Assembly: GCA_031284385.1 (NCBI GenBank)
Contig: JAISZZ010000107.1
Location: 1 to 8,640, forward strand
DNA: 8,640 nt
From: Treponema sp.
Lineage (GTDB): Bacteria > Spirochaetota > Spirochaetia > Treponematales > Breznakiellaceae
Reading direction: 5' to 3'
The notes under the pieces are model-generated. The model made no database searches. It was not told the origin of the DNA and was given only the letters and a program-made list of their open reading frames with translations. Positions 1 through 5,920 of this stretch are shown piece after piece; within the stretch, counting starts at the first letter, position 1; each line of letters opens with the position of its first letter. The translations under genes and the position numbers were made by a program.

Positions 1-359
1 CCGGCATAGACATCCAGTTTTTCTATAAAATTGAAATGATACGCGCCGCGAGCGCCAAAGCCGATGTTCAAGTAAGTAACATCAATTTTCCAATCACCGC
101 CTCCTGTTGTATATCCCCACGTGCTCAGCGCCGCCGTCGCGCCCACCGTTATTGGCAGGCTAATCGGCAGCTTAAAATCCGCGCTTGCTGAAATGGGCGG
201 AATACCCATATCATAGGTGGAAAACCCATAACCGATGCCGGCATTGATTAACACATTGCTCTCGCTAATTCCCGGCGCGTAACTGTCGTACCAAGACTGA
301 GCCCAAACCCCTCCCGCGGCAGCCACCGCAAGAACCGAAAGTAACATAAATTTTCTCAT
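1..359 (-). CDS. Secreted, probable beta-barrel outer-membrane protein (N-terminal part; runs off the left edge)
   Basis: The minus strand reads from an ATG at 359-357 for 119 complete codons with no stop before the window edge, so the 3' end is missing. An AAAGGAG Shine-Dalgarno (368-374) lies 8 bases upstream and fixes the start. Residues 1-20 form a signal peptide: MRKF, a hydrophobic core, then VWA as the signal peptidase I site before QSWYD. The mature part is rich in glycine and aromatics in alternating patterns (for example NAGIGYGFSTYD and LNIGFGARGAYHFNF), as in antiparallel beta-hairpins of small outer-membrane barrels. I do not recognise a named family; OmpW-like or generic spirochaetal barrel proteins are possible. 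Export is well supported, the barrel fold moderately, the function unknown. Confidence 0.72.
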   Translation of the reverse strand, partial: MRKFMLLSVLAVAAAGGVWAQSWYDSYAPGISESNVLINAGIGYGFSTYDMGIPPISASADFKLPISLPITVGATAALSTWGYTTGGGDWKIDVTYLNIGFGARGAYHFNFIEKLDVYA

Positions 360-374
360 GTGAGAAACTCCTTT

Positions 375-405
375 GCGGGTTTTCCCCGCGGACGGGTTTT
401 TCCCG
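375..405 (-). promoter_or_regulatory. Two tandem small hairpins in the leader of the outer-membrane protein gene
   Basis: Just upstream of the ribosome binding site on the minus strand are two perfect inverted repeats with similar A-rich loops: GCGGG-GAAAA-CCCGC (389-375) and CGGG-AAAAA-CCCG (405-393). They look like a duplicated stem-loop. They could affect mRNA stability or translation of the downstream gene; there is no U tract, so they are unlikely to be terminators. Confidence 0.4.
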
Positions 406-444
406 CCCTCAAATATTTTTTCACCCAACTGGATGAGATGCAAA

Positions 445-473
445 ATTGTATAACGCCGCGGAATATGCATGAA
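445..473 (-). promoter_or_regulatory. Possible promoter of the outer-membrane protein gene
   Basis: On the minus strand TTCATG (473-468) and TACAAT (450-445) are separated by 17 bases. The -10 is good and the -35 weak. It would give an mRNA leader of roughly 80 bases containing the tandem hairpins. This is a motif-based guess. Confidence 0.3.
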
Positions 474-511
474 TTTCACGGAGTTTGAGATTATCGTTGG
501 AAACCTGCCAA

Positions 512-536
512 GCGGCATTTTGCCGTTTTTAAGCGG
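512..536 (+). repeat. Fragment of the dispersed palindromic element
   Basis: Twenty-three of 25 bases match positions 1083-1107 inside the full element copy at 961-1142 (core GCGGCATTTTGC, then GTTTTTAAGCG). The flanking hairpins and tandem array of the full element are absent. A further short echo (GTTTTAAGCGGAAAA) occurs near 658-672. This indicates that pieces of the element are scattered in this intergenic region. Confidence 0.55.
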
Positions 537-745
537 AAAATAACTTGAGGGCAGCTCCGAAGCCGGAGTTACCGGCAAAAATTTATTGGAATAAGAATTA
601 ATTTTAAGAATTAAAAATAGAACGGTTATATGTCTGCCCGGAAGCTGTTTCCAGACAGTTTTAAGCGGAAAAAGCCCACTAAATGAACAATCAGGTTTGC
701 GGACAAACCCTGAGTATGACGTATAGGAAAATGAATTTATCGCAT

Positions 746-759
746 GGGGGGGGGGGGGG
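746..759 (+). repeat. Poly-G homopolymer tract (14 G)
   Basis: Fourteen consecutive G. It lies 387 bases upstream of the minus-strand outer-membrane protein start and about 400 bases upstream of the plus-strand promoter at 1159, so a promoter-spacing role is not obvious. It sits inside a tiny open frame (ATG at 731, TAA at 770-772, AGGA upstream) encoding MNLSH, five Gly, EIR. Loss of one G would extend this frame to a stop at 840-842. Such tracts are known slippage sites in treponemes; any function here is inferred. Confidence 0.9.
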
Positions 760-960
760 CGAAATACGCTAAATTAACGGCTGAAATGGCAATTTTCAGC
801 CTCTGGACGCGAATACCCACCGCGCATAACAAGAGAACATAAAAAATATTTGATTCAGCAGTAAACATTGTTATATTATGGTATTGAAACCTGATTTTTT
901 TGTCAATGGCCCGCAGTGAGACACCGAAAATGTAACCGAAAAAAGGTGTTTGAGACATTG

Positions 961-1142
961 GACTTGTTCAAGAACCTTATCGGTTCTCTCACAAGTCGCA
1001 GCAGTTGCTGTGCAGTTGCTGTGCAGTTGCTGGCAAATGCTGGCAAATGCTGTGCAGTTGCTGGCAAATGCTGTGCAAATACGCGGCATTTTGCTGTTTT
1101 TAAGCGAGAGTTGTTCAAAAACTTCAGTTTTTGAACAACTCT
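961..1142 (+). repeat. Dispersed palindromic element, copy 1 (two terminal hairpins with a tandem array between)
   Basis: The element starts with a hairpin, GACTTGT-tca-AGAACC-loop-GGTTCT-ctc-ACAAGTC (961-997). A 10-11 bp tandem array follows (1002-1086), then a linker containing GCATTTTGCTGTTTTTA, and it ends with a perfect 16-bp hairpin whose arms are 1107-1122 and 1127-1142 with a TTCA loop. A second copy lies in reverse orientation at 7874-7985. Positions 963-1003 match the reverse complement of 7945-7985 at 39 of 41 bases, with both mismatches in the hairpin loop and its closing pair. No coding frame is convincing, so it resembles a MITE- or REP-like non-autonomous repeat. It ends 16 bases before the -35 box of the next gene. 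Confidence 0.8.
1002..1086 (+). repeat. Tandem array of 10-11 bp units inside the dispersed element
   Basis: Seven clear units plus a degenerate eighth. Two words alternate: CAGTTGCTGTG or CAGTTGCTGG (starting at 1002, 1013, 1024, 1055) and CAAATGCTGG or CAAATGCTGTG (1034, 1044, 1065), then CAAATACGCGG (1076). The inverted copy at 7874-7985 has only about two comparable units at the same place, so unit number differs between copies. Units are too short and uninterrupted to be a CRISPR array. Confidence 0.85.
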
Positions 1143-1158
1143 TAGGCAATGCGATCCA

Positions 1159-1186
1159 TTGACGAATCAAAAATGATCGCTATACT
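1159..1186 (+). promoter_or_regulatory. Sigma-70-type promoter of the beta-helix lipoprotein gene
   Basis: TTGACG (1159-1164) and TATACT (1181-1186) are 16 bases apart, giving a start near 1193 and a leader of about 100 bases. A perfect inverted repeat GCGATC (1151-1156) / GATCGC (1175-1180) brackets the -35 box and abuts the -10, so it could be an operator. The new transcript would begin with a hairpin, AGAAAC-TTGT-GTTTCT (1200-1215). Confidence 0.65.
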
Positions 1187-1293
1187 AAATACTGTTGATA
1201 GAAACTTGTGTTTCTGGATGCATGGAACGCCGGTTTTTAACTGTTAGTTGGCTGAAAACGGCGGGTTATCTGATTAACGTGGAGGTTTTCGTT

Positions 1294-2937
1294 TTGAAAA
1301 AATTACTGTTGTCGCAGTTGTTTTGCCTTGCCGTCCTTTCGCAGTGTGATATTTATAATAAACCCCTCATGGAACCCCGCCCCGTTAAGCCTGATGGAGA
1401 GCGCGTAATAGCGATTTATGTAAGTAAATATCCCTATCCCAACGTATTTACCGTCGGCGACAAACTGCCGCTGAAGAAAGACGATGATGGGGGGGGGGGG
1501 GGGTGGATGCCGGAAGACGCGCTGGAAATTACCGGCCTGACCGATACGAACCCGCCACGTGTGCTGGCGCCGGACGAGTACACGATAAGCAGCTTGCAAC
1601 CGGAATATAATGAACTTGAGAAACCGGTGTTCGATTCGGATGATGAAGGAATACTTGTTGCATACGAATCCGCCGAAAAACTGACTGTAACTGTAACATT
1701 GAATGATAATGATGAAATAAAATGTAAGTTTTATATAAAAATAACACCGGCGGATGTTGGCGATGACATTGTCGAAATAAAGGATTTCAGTGACAAAAGT
1801 GGACATGGGTGGGCAGTACCGTTTCCTTCCAAAGCTAAACCCGGCGATAAAATAACAGTGTATGTAAATTCAGACAGAGCCTATATTTGCTCGAATTTGT
1901 GTTACAAGTATGATGACGAGAACCGCACTATTTCGTTAGACGAAAATGGCACATACACGTTCACAATGCCCGAAGTGCAGCCAGGCGGTGTTGTGGAATT
2001 AGAAGCTGATTTTAGGCCTCGACTTGAAGCCATGCGCGTTAGTGGCAGGCGCACATATTACGAATCGCTTGCGGAAGCGATTTACAGCGATGGAACTAAA
2101 GGTGTTGTGTGGGCGCTCAAAGATATTGAACTGAACAGCGGAATAGTTATCGGCGCCGGCGGCAGTATTGCACTTAAAGTCTTGGATGAAATGACAACCA
2201 GCGAAATAACTATAAAACGTGGAGAAATTTACACGGAAAGTTTGTTTAAAGTTGAAAATGGCGGGCTGCTTGTGTTAGGAGAAGCGAATGGCGTTGTTTT
2301 TAACATTGACGGCAACGGCAGCGGCGTAATTGCCACGGAACCTCTTATCTCTGTTGGGAACGGCGGTAGTTTTTATATGTACGGAAATACGGCGTTGATA
2401 AACAATAAAATAGAAGTGGACTCTCACGGTGGTGGACTCCACGTTTTTCAAGATTCGTATGCCGAGATACACGGCGGCATCATCTCTGGAAACAAAGTGA
2501 AATACGGCGGCGGAATTCAAGTCGGACACCACGATTTATATGGAGGCAGTGACAAGACTCTAGTGCAAATATTGGGCGGGAGTATATCGGAAAACAAAGC
2601 ATATATGGGCGGTGGTATAAATGTGGATCGCGCTACCCTTAAATTATTAGACGGCGTTACCATCACGAGCAACGAGGTAGGCACTTCATCGGCAGATTAT
2701 CCGCCCAGGGGCGGCGGTATCCATATCAATAATGGCGGCAGTGTCAGCGTTATTAACGGCAGAATATTCAACAATAAAACGAGCAGTAGCAACGGTTCAG
2801 GTGTATATGTCGATTATGATCCTAAGACTGGGAGTATTAACTGGTTTGGCACATCATCTTCCGCTTCCGCCAATATCATAGATGATGTGTATGTGGACCC
2901 GCACAGCAGTATTTCCGTTATACCTATATATCCTTGA
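1294..2937 (+). CDS. Large surface lipoprotein with C-terminal beta-helix repeats and an internal poly-G tract
   Basis: I place the start at TTG 1294 because GGAGG (1281-1285) lies 8 bases upstream and the protein then opens with a signal peptide. The ATG at 1195 lacks a Shine-Dalgarno and would sit at the transcription start. This gives 547 residues. Residues 1-17 are Lys-rich then hydrophobic and lead to LSQC, a relaxed spirochaetal lipobox with Cys18 as the likely lipidated residue. Residues 66-70 are five glycines from a 15-G run. Around residues 170-235 is an Ig-like or InlB-B-repeat-like segment ending in FTMP (about residue 223). Residues about 285-540 carry repeats combining GGGI or GGGL with ISGN, ISEN, ITSN and IFNN, like right-handed beta-helices and chlamydial polymorphic membrane proteins. 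It probably acts at the cell surface; no catalytic motif is visible. It ends in tandem stops TGA TAA. Confidence 0.82.
   Translation: MKKLLLSQLFCLAVLSQCDIYNKPLMEPRPVKPDGERVIAIYVSKYPYPNVFTVGDKLPLKKDDDGGGGGWMPEDALEITGLTDTNPPRVLAPDEYTISSLQPEYNELEKPVFDSDDEGILVAYESAEKLTVTVTLNDNDEIKCKFYIKITPADVGDDIVEIKDFSDKSGHGWAVPFPSKAKPGDKITVYVNSDRAYICSNLCYKYDDENRTISLDENGTYTFTMPEVQPGGVVELEADFRPRLEAMRVSGRRTYYESLAEAIYSDGTKGVVWALKDIELNSGIVIGAGGSIALKVLDEMTTSEITIKRGEIYTESLFKVENGGLLVLGEANGVVFNIDGNGSGVIATEPLISVGNGGSFYMYGNTALINNKIEVDSHGGGLHVFQDSYAEIHGGIISGNKVKYGGGIQVGHHDLYGGSDKTLVQILGGSISENKAYMGGGINVDRATLKLLDGVTITSNEVGTSSADYPPRGGGIHINNGGSVSVINGRIFNNKTSSSNGSGVYVDYDPKTGSINWFGTSSSASANIIDDVYVDPHSSISVIPIYP
1489..1503 (+). repeat. 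Poly-G tract (15 G) inside the lipoprotein coding sequence
   Basis: The 15 G are exactly five in-frame GGG glycine codons, between acidic residues (KKDDD) and W71. With 14 G the frame would hit TGA at 1538-1540; with 16 G it would hit TAA at 1608-1610. Either single-base slip removes over 450 residues, including the whole beta-helix. The sequenced 15-G state is ON. The use of GGG only, in a run this long, is unlike the gene's other glycine-rich stretches, which mix GGC, GGT, GGA and GGG. Confidence 0.92.
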
Positions 2938-2971
2938 TAAACGGTCTCGTTTCTTGGATAGGTTGCGCGGC

Positions 2972-3006
2972 GCGCTGCTGATTGACTGGAAGTCAATCAG
3001 CAGCGC
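2972..3006. terminator. Perfect 16-bp hairpin between convergent lipoprotein and hsp20 genes
   Basis: Arms 2972-2987 (GCGCTGCTGATTGACT) and 2991-3006 are exact reverse complements around a GGA loop. It starts 34 bases after the lipoprotein stop and ends 7 bases after the hsp20 stop on the other strand. Neither side has a real T tract, so it is either a bidirectional terminator of weak canonical form or a 3'-end stabilising hairpin. Confidence 0.65.
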
Positions 3007-3013
3007 TTATAAA

Positions 3014-3466
3014 TCATTTTCCTATACTGATGACACGTTTTTGAGCTTCGGCGCGCTTTTTGATATTGAGTGTCAGCATACCGTTTTTGAAAGAAGCTTC
3101 TATGGCTTCGCTGTCGGCGTTATCAGGCAGTTTGAAGGAACGGCTGAACGTATCCAAGCGTCTTTCGCGGATGATGTAATTTTTGTCCTCGCCGCGCTTT
3201 TCGGTTTCGGCTGTTTTCTTTGACTGTATGGTCAAAACGCCGCTGTCAACGGTCAATTCGATGTCCTTCTCCTCATATCCAGGCAGATCCGCCTCGATAT
3301 GATAGGCGTCGCTGGTCTCGTGGACATCAACATCGGGATAACGCGCTCCCACGGCGCTTTGCGAGCGGCTGAACGGCGACTCGCCGAATACCGATTCCAT
3401 GAAGTTGTTGATGTCAACCATCGTTTGTCCAAGTTCCATAGGACGGTGCAGAGTAATAGATTTCAT
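3014..3466 (-). CDS. hsp20: Small heat-shock protein, Hsp20 / alpha-crystallin family
   Basis: An ATP-independent cytoplasmic holdase that binds unfolding proteins. I start at ATG 3466-3464, preceded by GGAGG (3477-3473) with 6 bases between; the frame is open further upstream but without a binding site. The product is 150 residues, typical of the family. Residues 1-43 form the variable N-terminal arm. The alpha-crystallin domain (about 44-140) opens with YPDVDVHET and shows LPGYEEKDIELTV (61-73), FSRSFKLP (107-114) and the signature FKNGMLTLNIKK (126-137). The C-terminal tail ends ISIGK; ISI (146-148) fits the I-X-I motif that docks onto a neighbouring subunit. It is convergent with the lipoprotein gene and divergent from gap. 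Family assignment is firm. Heat regulation is plausible, but no CIRCE sequence is present. Confidence 0.95.
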   Translation of the reverse strand: MKSITLHRPMELGQTMVDINNFMESVFGESPFSRSQSAVGARYPDVDVHETSDAYHIEADLPGYEEKDIELTVDSGVLTIQSKKTAETEKRGEDKNYIIRERRLDTFSRSFKLPDNADSEAIEASFKNGMLTLNIKKRAEAQKRVISIGK

Positions 3467-3483
3467 AATGAACCTCCGAAATT

Positions 3484-3505
3484 TTGAATCTTTTTTGTGA
3501 TTCAA
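3484..3505 (-). promoter_or_regulatory. Inverted repeat in the hsp20 leader
   Basis: TTGAATC and GATTCAA (7 bp, perfect) are separated by 8 bases. The repeat ends 6 bases before the GGAGG of hsp20 on the minus strand. The layout resembles the CIRCE operator (9 bp arms, 9 base spacer) but the arms differ. It could be a repressor operator or an AU-rich, heat-melting leader hairpin. I cannot choose between these from sequence. Confidence 0.45.
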
Positions 3506-3518
3506 CTTTTTATAATAA

Positions 3519-3601
3519 TGGCGCTGACGCGCCACCGCTTTCCACATTCACGATGCGTACTCGCATAACGTGAATTCGACAGTTTGAAAACACCGCTTTC
3601 C
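3519..3601. repeat. Hairpins flanked by an 11-bp direct repeat, upstream of hsp20
   Basis: CACCGCTTTCC occurs twice in the same orientation, at 3533-3543 and 3591-3601. Between the copies is a hairpin with arms ATTCACG+ATGCG (3546-3557) and CGCAT+CGTGAAT (3562-3575), broken only by an AA bulge. Overlapping the left repeat is TGGCGC-TGAC-GCGCCA (3519-3534). It resembles a tiny palindromic insertion with direct-repeat borders, or a complex control region for hsp20. Confidence 0.45.
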
Positions 3602-3690
3602 GGCGGGGGCGTTGCGGGGGTGCAACCCCCGCTGAGGGGGGTAGCGGAAGCGCATCGCGCTGCAGCTAGGGGGGAGACTTCCCCCTCCCC
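3602..3690. repeat. GC-rich cluster of three palindromes (REP-like)
   Basis: Three neighbouring stem-loops lie in an otherwise AT-rich spacer: GCGGGGGT-GCA-ACCCCCGC (3614-3632), TAGC-gga-AGCGC-atc-GCGCT-gca-GCTA (3642-3668), and AGGGGG-loop-CCCCCT (3668-3686). A GTAG tetranucleotide directly starts the second palindrome, a feature of REP sequences. The abrupt composition change suggests an inserted repetitive extragenic element. No other copy is in this window. Confidence 0.5.
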
Positions 3691-3852
3691 TTAAAATATC
3701 ATCGAACTCACATAACTAATATAGCAACAAGCGTGCCAAGAATTAACGATATATGGATATTTTTAGTAAGTCGTTACAGTATAAGGAATTATTGATTTTT
3801 TCTATTCTGCGGCATGGACGGATACTGTCTGTACAAGGAAAAATATATGTAG

Positions 3853-3878
3853 CATTATGATACTCTTGTATCATAATG
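3853..3878. promoter_or_regulatory. Perfect 11-bp inverted repeat upstream of the gap promoter
   Basis: CATTATGATAC (3853-3863) and GTATCATAATG (3868-3878) flank a TCTT spacer. The centre lies about 50 bases upstream of the -35 box of gap, a common activator position. The AT-rich arms recall Fur/PerR-type or MerR-like operators but match no consensus exactly, so the regulator is unknown. Confidence 0.5.
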
Positions 3879-3916
3879 ACAATTTTGTTGTTTCGTAATG
3901 AACCATATTTATATGC

Positions 3917-3945
3917 TTGACCAAAAAAATTATTCTTTATAGAAT
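3917..3945 (+). promoter_or_regulatory. Strong sigma-70-type promoter of gap, with an inverted repeat over the -10 box
   Basis: TTGACC (3917-3922) and TAGAAT (3940-3945) are 17 bases apart, each one base from consensus. Transcription would start near 3952, leaving about 23 bases of leader. A perfect inverted repeat TTATTCT-TTAT-AGAATAA (3930-3947) covers the -10 box and could be a repressor site or chance in AT-rich DNA. Confidence 0.7.
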
Positions 3946-3947
3946 AA

Positions 3948-5027
<1,080 letters not shown>

Positions 5028-5036
5028 GTTAAACGG

Positions 5037-5080
5037 TTAGGAACTGTAATAAAATGCTGTGCATTTTATTACGTTCCTAA
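5037..5080 (+). repeat. Long AT-rich hairpin directly after gap
   Basis: TTAGGAAC (5037-5044) plus GTAATAAAATGC (5046-5057) pair with GCATTTTATTAC plus GTTCCTAA (5061-5080). This gives a 20-bp stem with a single bulged T5045 and a TGT loop. It overlaps the first four bases of the next stem (5077-5080), so both cannot form completely. It may protect the gap mRNA 3' end or be a small repeat. Confidence 0.65.
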
Positions 5081-5115
5081 GGCCGCCCCGAATGACGGGG
5101 CGGCCTTAGTTTTTT
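5077..5115 (+). terminator. Intrinsic terminator of gap
   Basis: A 14-bp GC-rich stem (5077-5090 with 5096-5109; CTAAGGCCGCCCCG on the left arm) closes an AATGA loop and is followed immediately by six T (5110-5115). This is a textbook rho-independent terminator for plus-strand transcription out of gap. Confidence 0.93.
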
Positions 5116-5173
5116 CGTACTTTATAAAGGAAACGCGTTTTTGTAAAAGTGAATGTTGATTCAGGGGTTAGTT

Positions 5174-5920
5174 ATGAAAAAGAATGACGGTTTGACAGCG
5201 GCGGTTTTGTTTACCGCAGCTTGTTTATGCCTCGGCGCTTGTGAAGAACCGGAGACGGTAACAGAGATACCGGAAACGCCGACTCCAACTCCTGCTAAAC
5301 CCGCAGCGGCTTTCCCGCTTAAAAACGCGCAGGTGTACAATTCCGACGGGACTCTATATAGCGGCAACGCGGCAATCCTGGGTAGTTATTTTGTTACTAC
5401 ACCCGGCGATGACGGAGACGAAGCTGTGCGGACAGCCGTTTATTTTGACGCGGGTTCGATAAGCGCCGGTTTATTGACAATCAGTATGCCGCAGTCTTTG
5501 GATGGTGAATCTGAATTAGATCCGATTAGTGATATGTTAAATGGCGAAGGGAGTATAATGCCCGTCGATTCCAGAGCCTGCATGATTCAATTTATTGTTG
5601 CCGGATCTGATGTTACCGTTTTAGAGTATTTTAAAAAAACAAGCACTTCTGCTGATAAATTAGATTATGTATATGCCGGTACCAAAGCGAGCGTAGCCTT
5701 AATACCGGGTCTGAACACGGATAAGATGTTAGTCTATTGGGATCTAAAAAAGGGCTGGAATGTTATCCATACACAGGGACAAATTTATCGTCTTTACGCA
5801 GACGATCCTGATTCACTTGTAGCAAGCGTGACTTCCGCGACAAATTCAAGAACAGCTCCTGACGATATGAAGTGGGTACTTTCTGTAGAAACATCTGAAG
5901 ATATCATTATTAGTAAATGA
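5174..5920 (+). CDS. Spirochaetal lipoprotein of unknown function
   Basis: The start is ATG 5174, with AGGGG (5163-5167) 6 bases upstream; an in-frame ATG at 5153 would disturb the signal peptide and lacks a binding site. The product is 248 residues. MKKNDG is followed by a hydrophobic stretch and LGAC, a good lipobox with the lipidated Cys at about residue 23. A Pro/Thr/Glu-rich linker (TPTPTPAKP) then spaces the globular part from the membrane. The remainder is Ser/Gly/Asp-rich with strand-like segments and a KKGWNVIHTQ motif near residues 192-201. I recognise no enzymatic motif. Its stop overlaps the methyltransferase start, so the two are probably co-transcribed. No clear promoter is visible in the 58 bases after the gap terminator. 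Confidence 0.82.
   Translation: MKKNDGLTAAVLFTAACLCLGACEEPETVTEIPETPTPTPAKPAAAFPLKNAQVYNSDGTLYSGNAAILGSYFVTTPGDDGDEAVRTAVYFDAGSISAGLLTISMPQSLDGESELDPISDMLNGEGSIMPVDSRACMIQFIVAGSDVTVLEYFKKTSTSADKLDYVYAGTKASVALIPGLNTDKMLVYWDLKKGWNVIHTQGQIYRLYADDPDSLVASVTSATNSRTAPDDMKWVLSVETSEDIIISK

Larger units (their letters stand above)
480..960. other. Non-coding stretch with scattered hairpins; no convincing gene
   Basis: No open frame here has a ribosome binding site plus coding-like codon use. Visible structures are two mutually exclusive hairpins that share the CCGG at 563-566, namely CTCCG-AAGC-CGGAG (555-568) and GCCGG-AGTTA-CCGGC (562-576). There is also TCAGGTTTG-CGGA-CAAAcCCTGA (691-713, one bulged C), a 14-G tract (746-759) and GGCTGAAA-N7-TTTCAGCC (779-801). 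The region may be decayed sequence or intergenic repeat debris. Confidence 0.5.

Noticed and set aside
1002..1086. Possible CRISPR array
   Set aside because: Units are 10-11 bp and directly adjacent with no unique spacers, and there are no cas genes in the window.
871..1170. Several overlapping short ORFs on both strands (around 871-1170, 903-1118, 916-1134, 950-1162)
   Set aside because: They all run through the tandem array, whose units leave several frames open. Their products are low-complexity Cys/Ala/Leu repeats, none has a ribosome binding site, and the DNA is explained by the palindromic repeat element.
1195..1293. ATG at 1195 as the start of the beta-helix lipoprotein
   Set aside because: It falls at the predicted transcription start, has no Shine-Dalgarno, and would place 33 extra residues before the signal peptide. 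The TTG at 1294 has GGAGG at 8 bases.
1303..1806. 167-codon minus-strand ORF opposite the lipoprotein gene
   Set aside because: It is the antisense shadow of the lipoprotein gene; its proline run is just the complement of the poly-G tract, and no homology or binding site is apparent.
2882..3223. 113-codon plus-strand ORF across the hairpin and hsp20
   Set aside because: It overlaps the end of the lipoprotein gene and lies antisense to the clearly conserved Hsp20 coding sequence.
5037..5080. Integron attC-like recombination site
   Set aside because: The hairpin ends in GTTCCTAA/TTAGGAAC but lacks the proper simple sites and extrahelical bases of attC, and no integrase or cassette array is visible.
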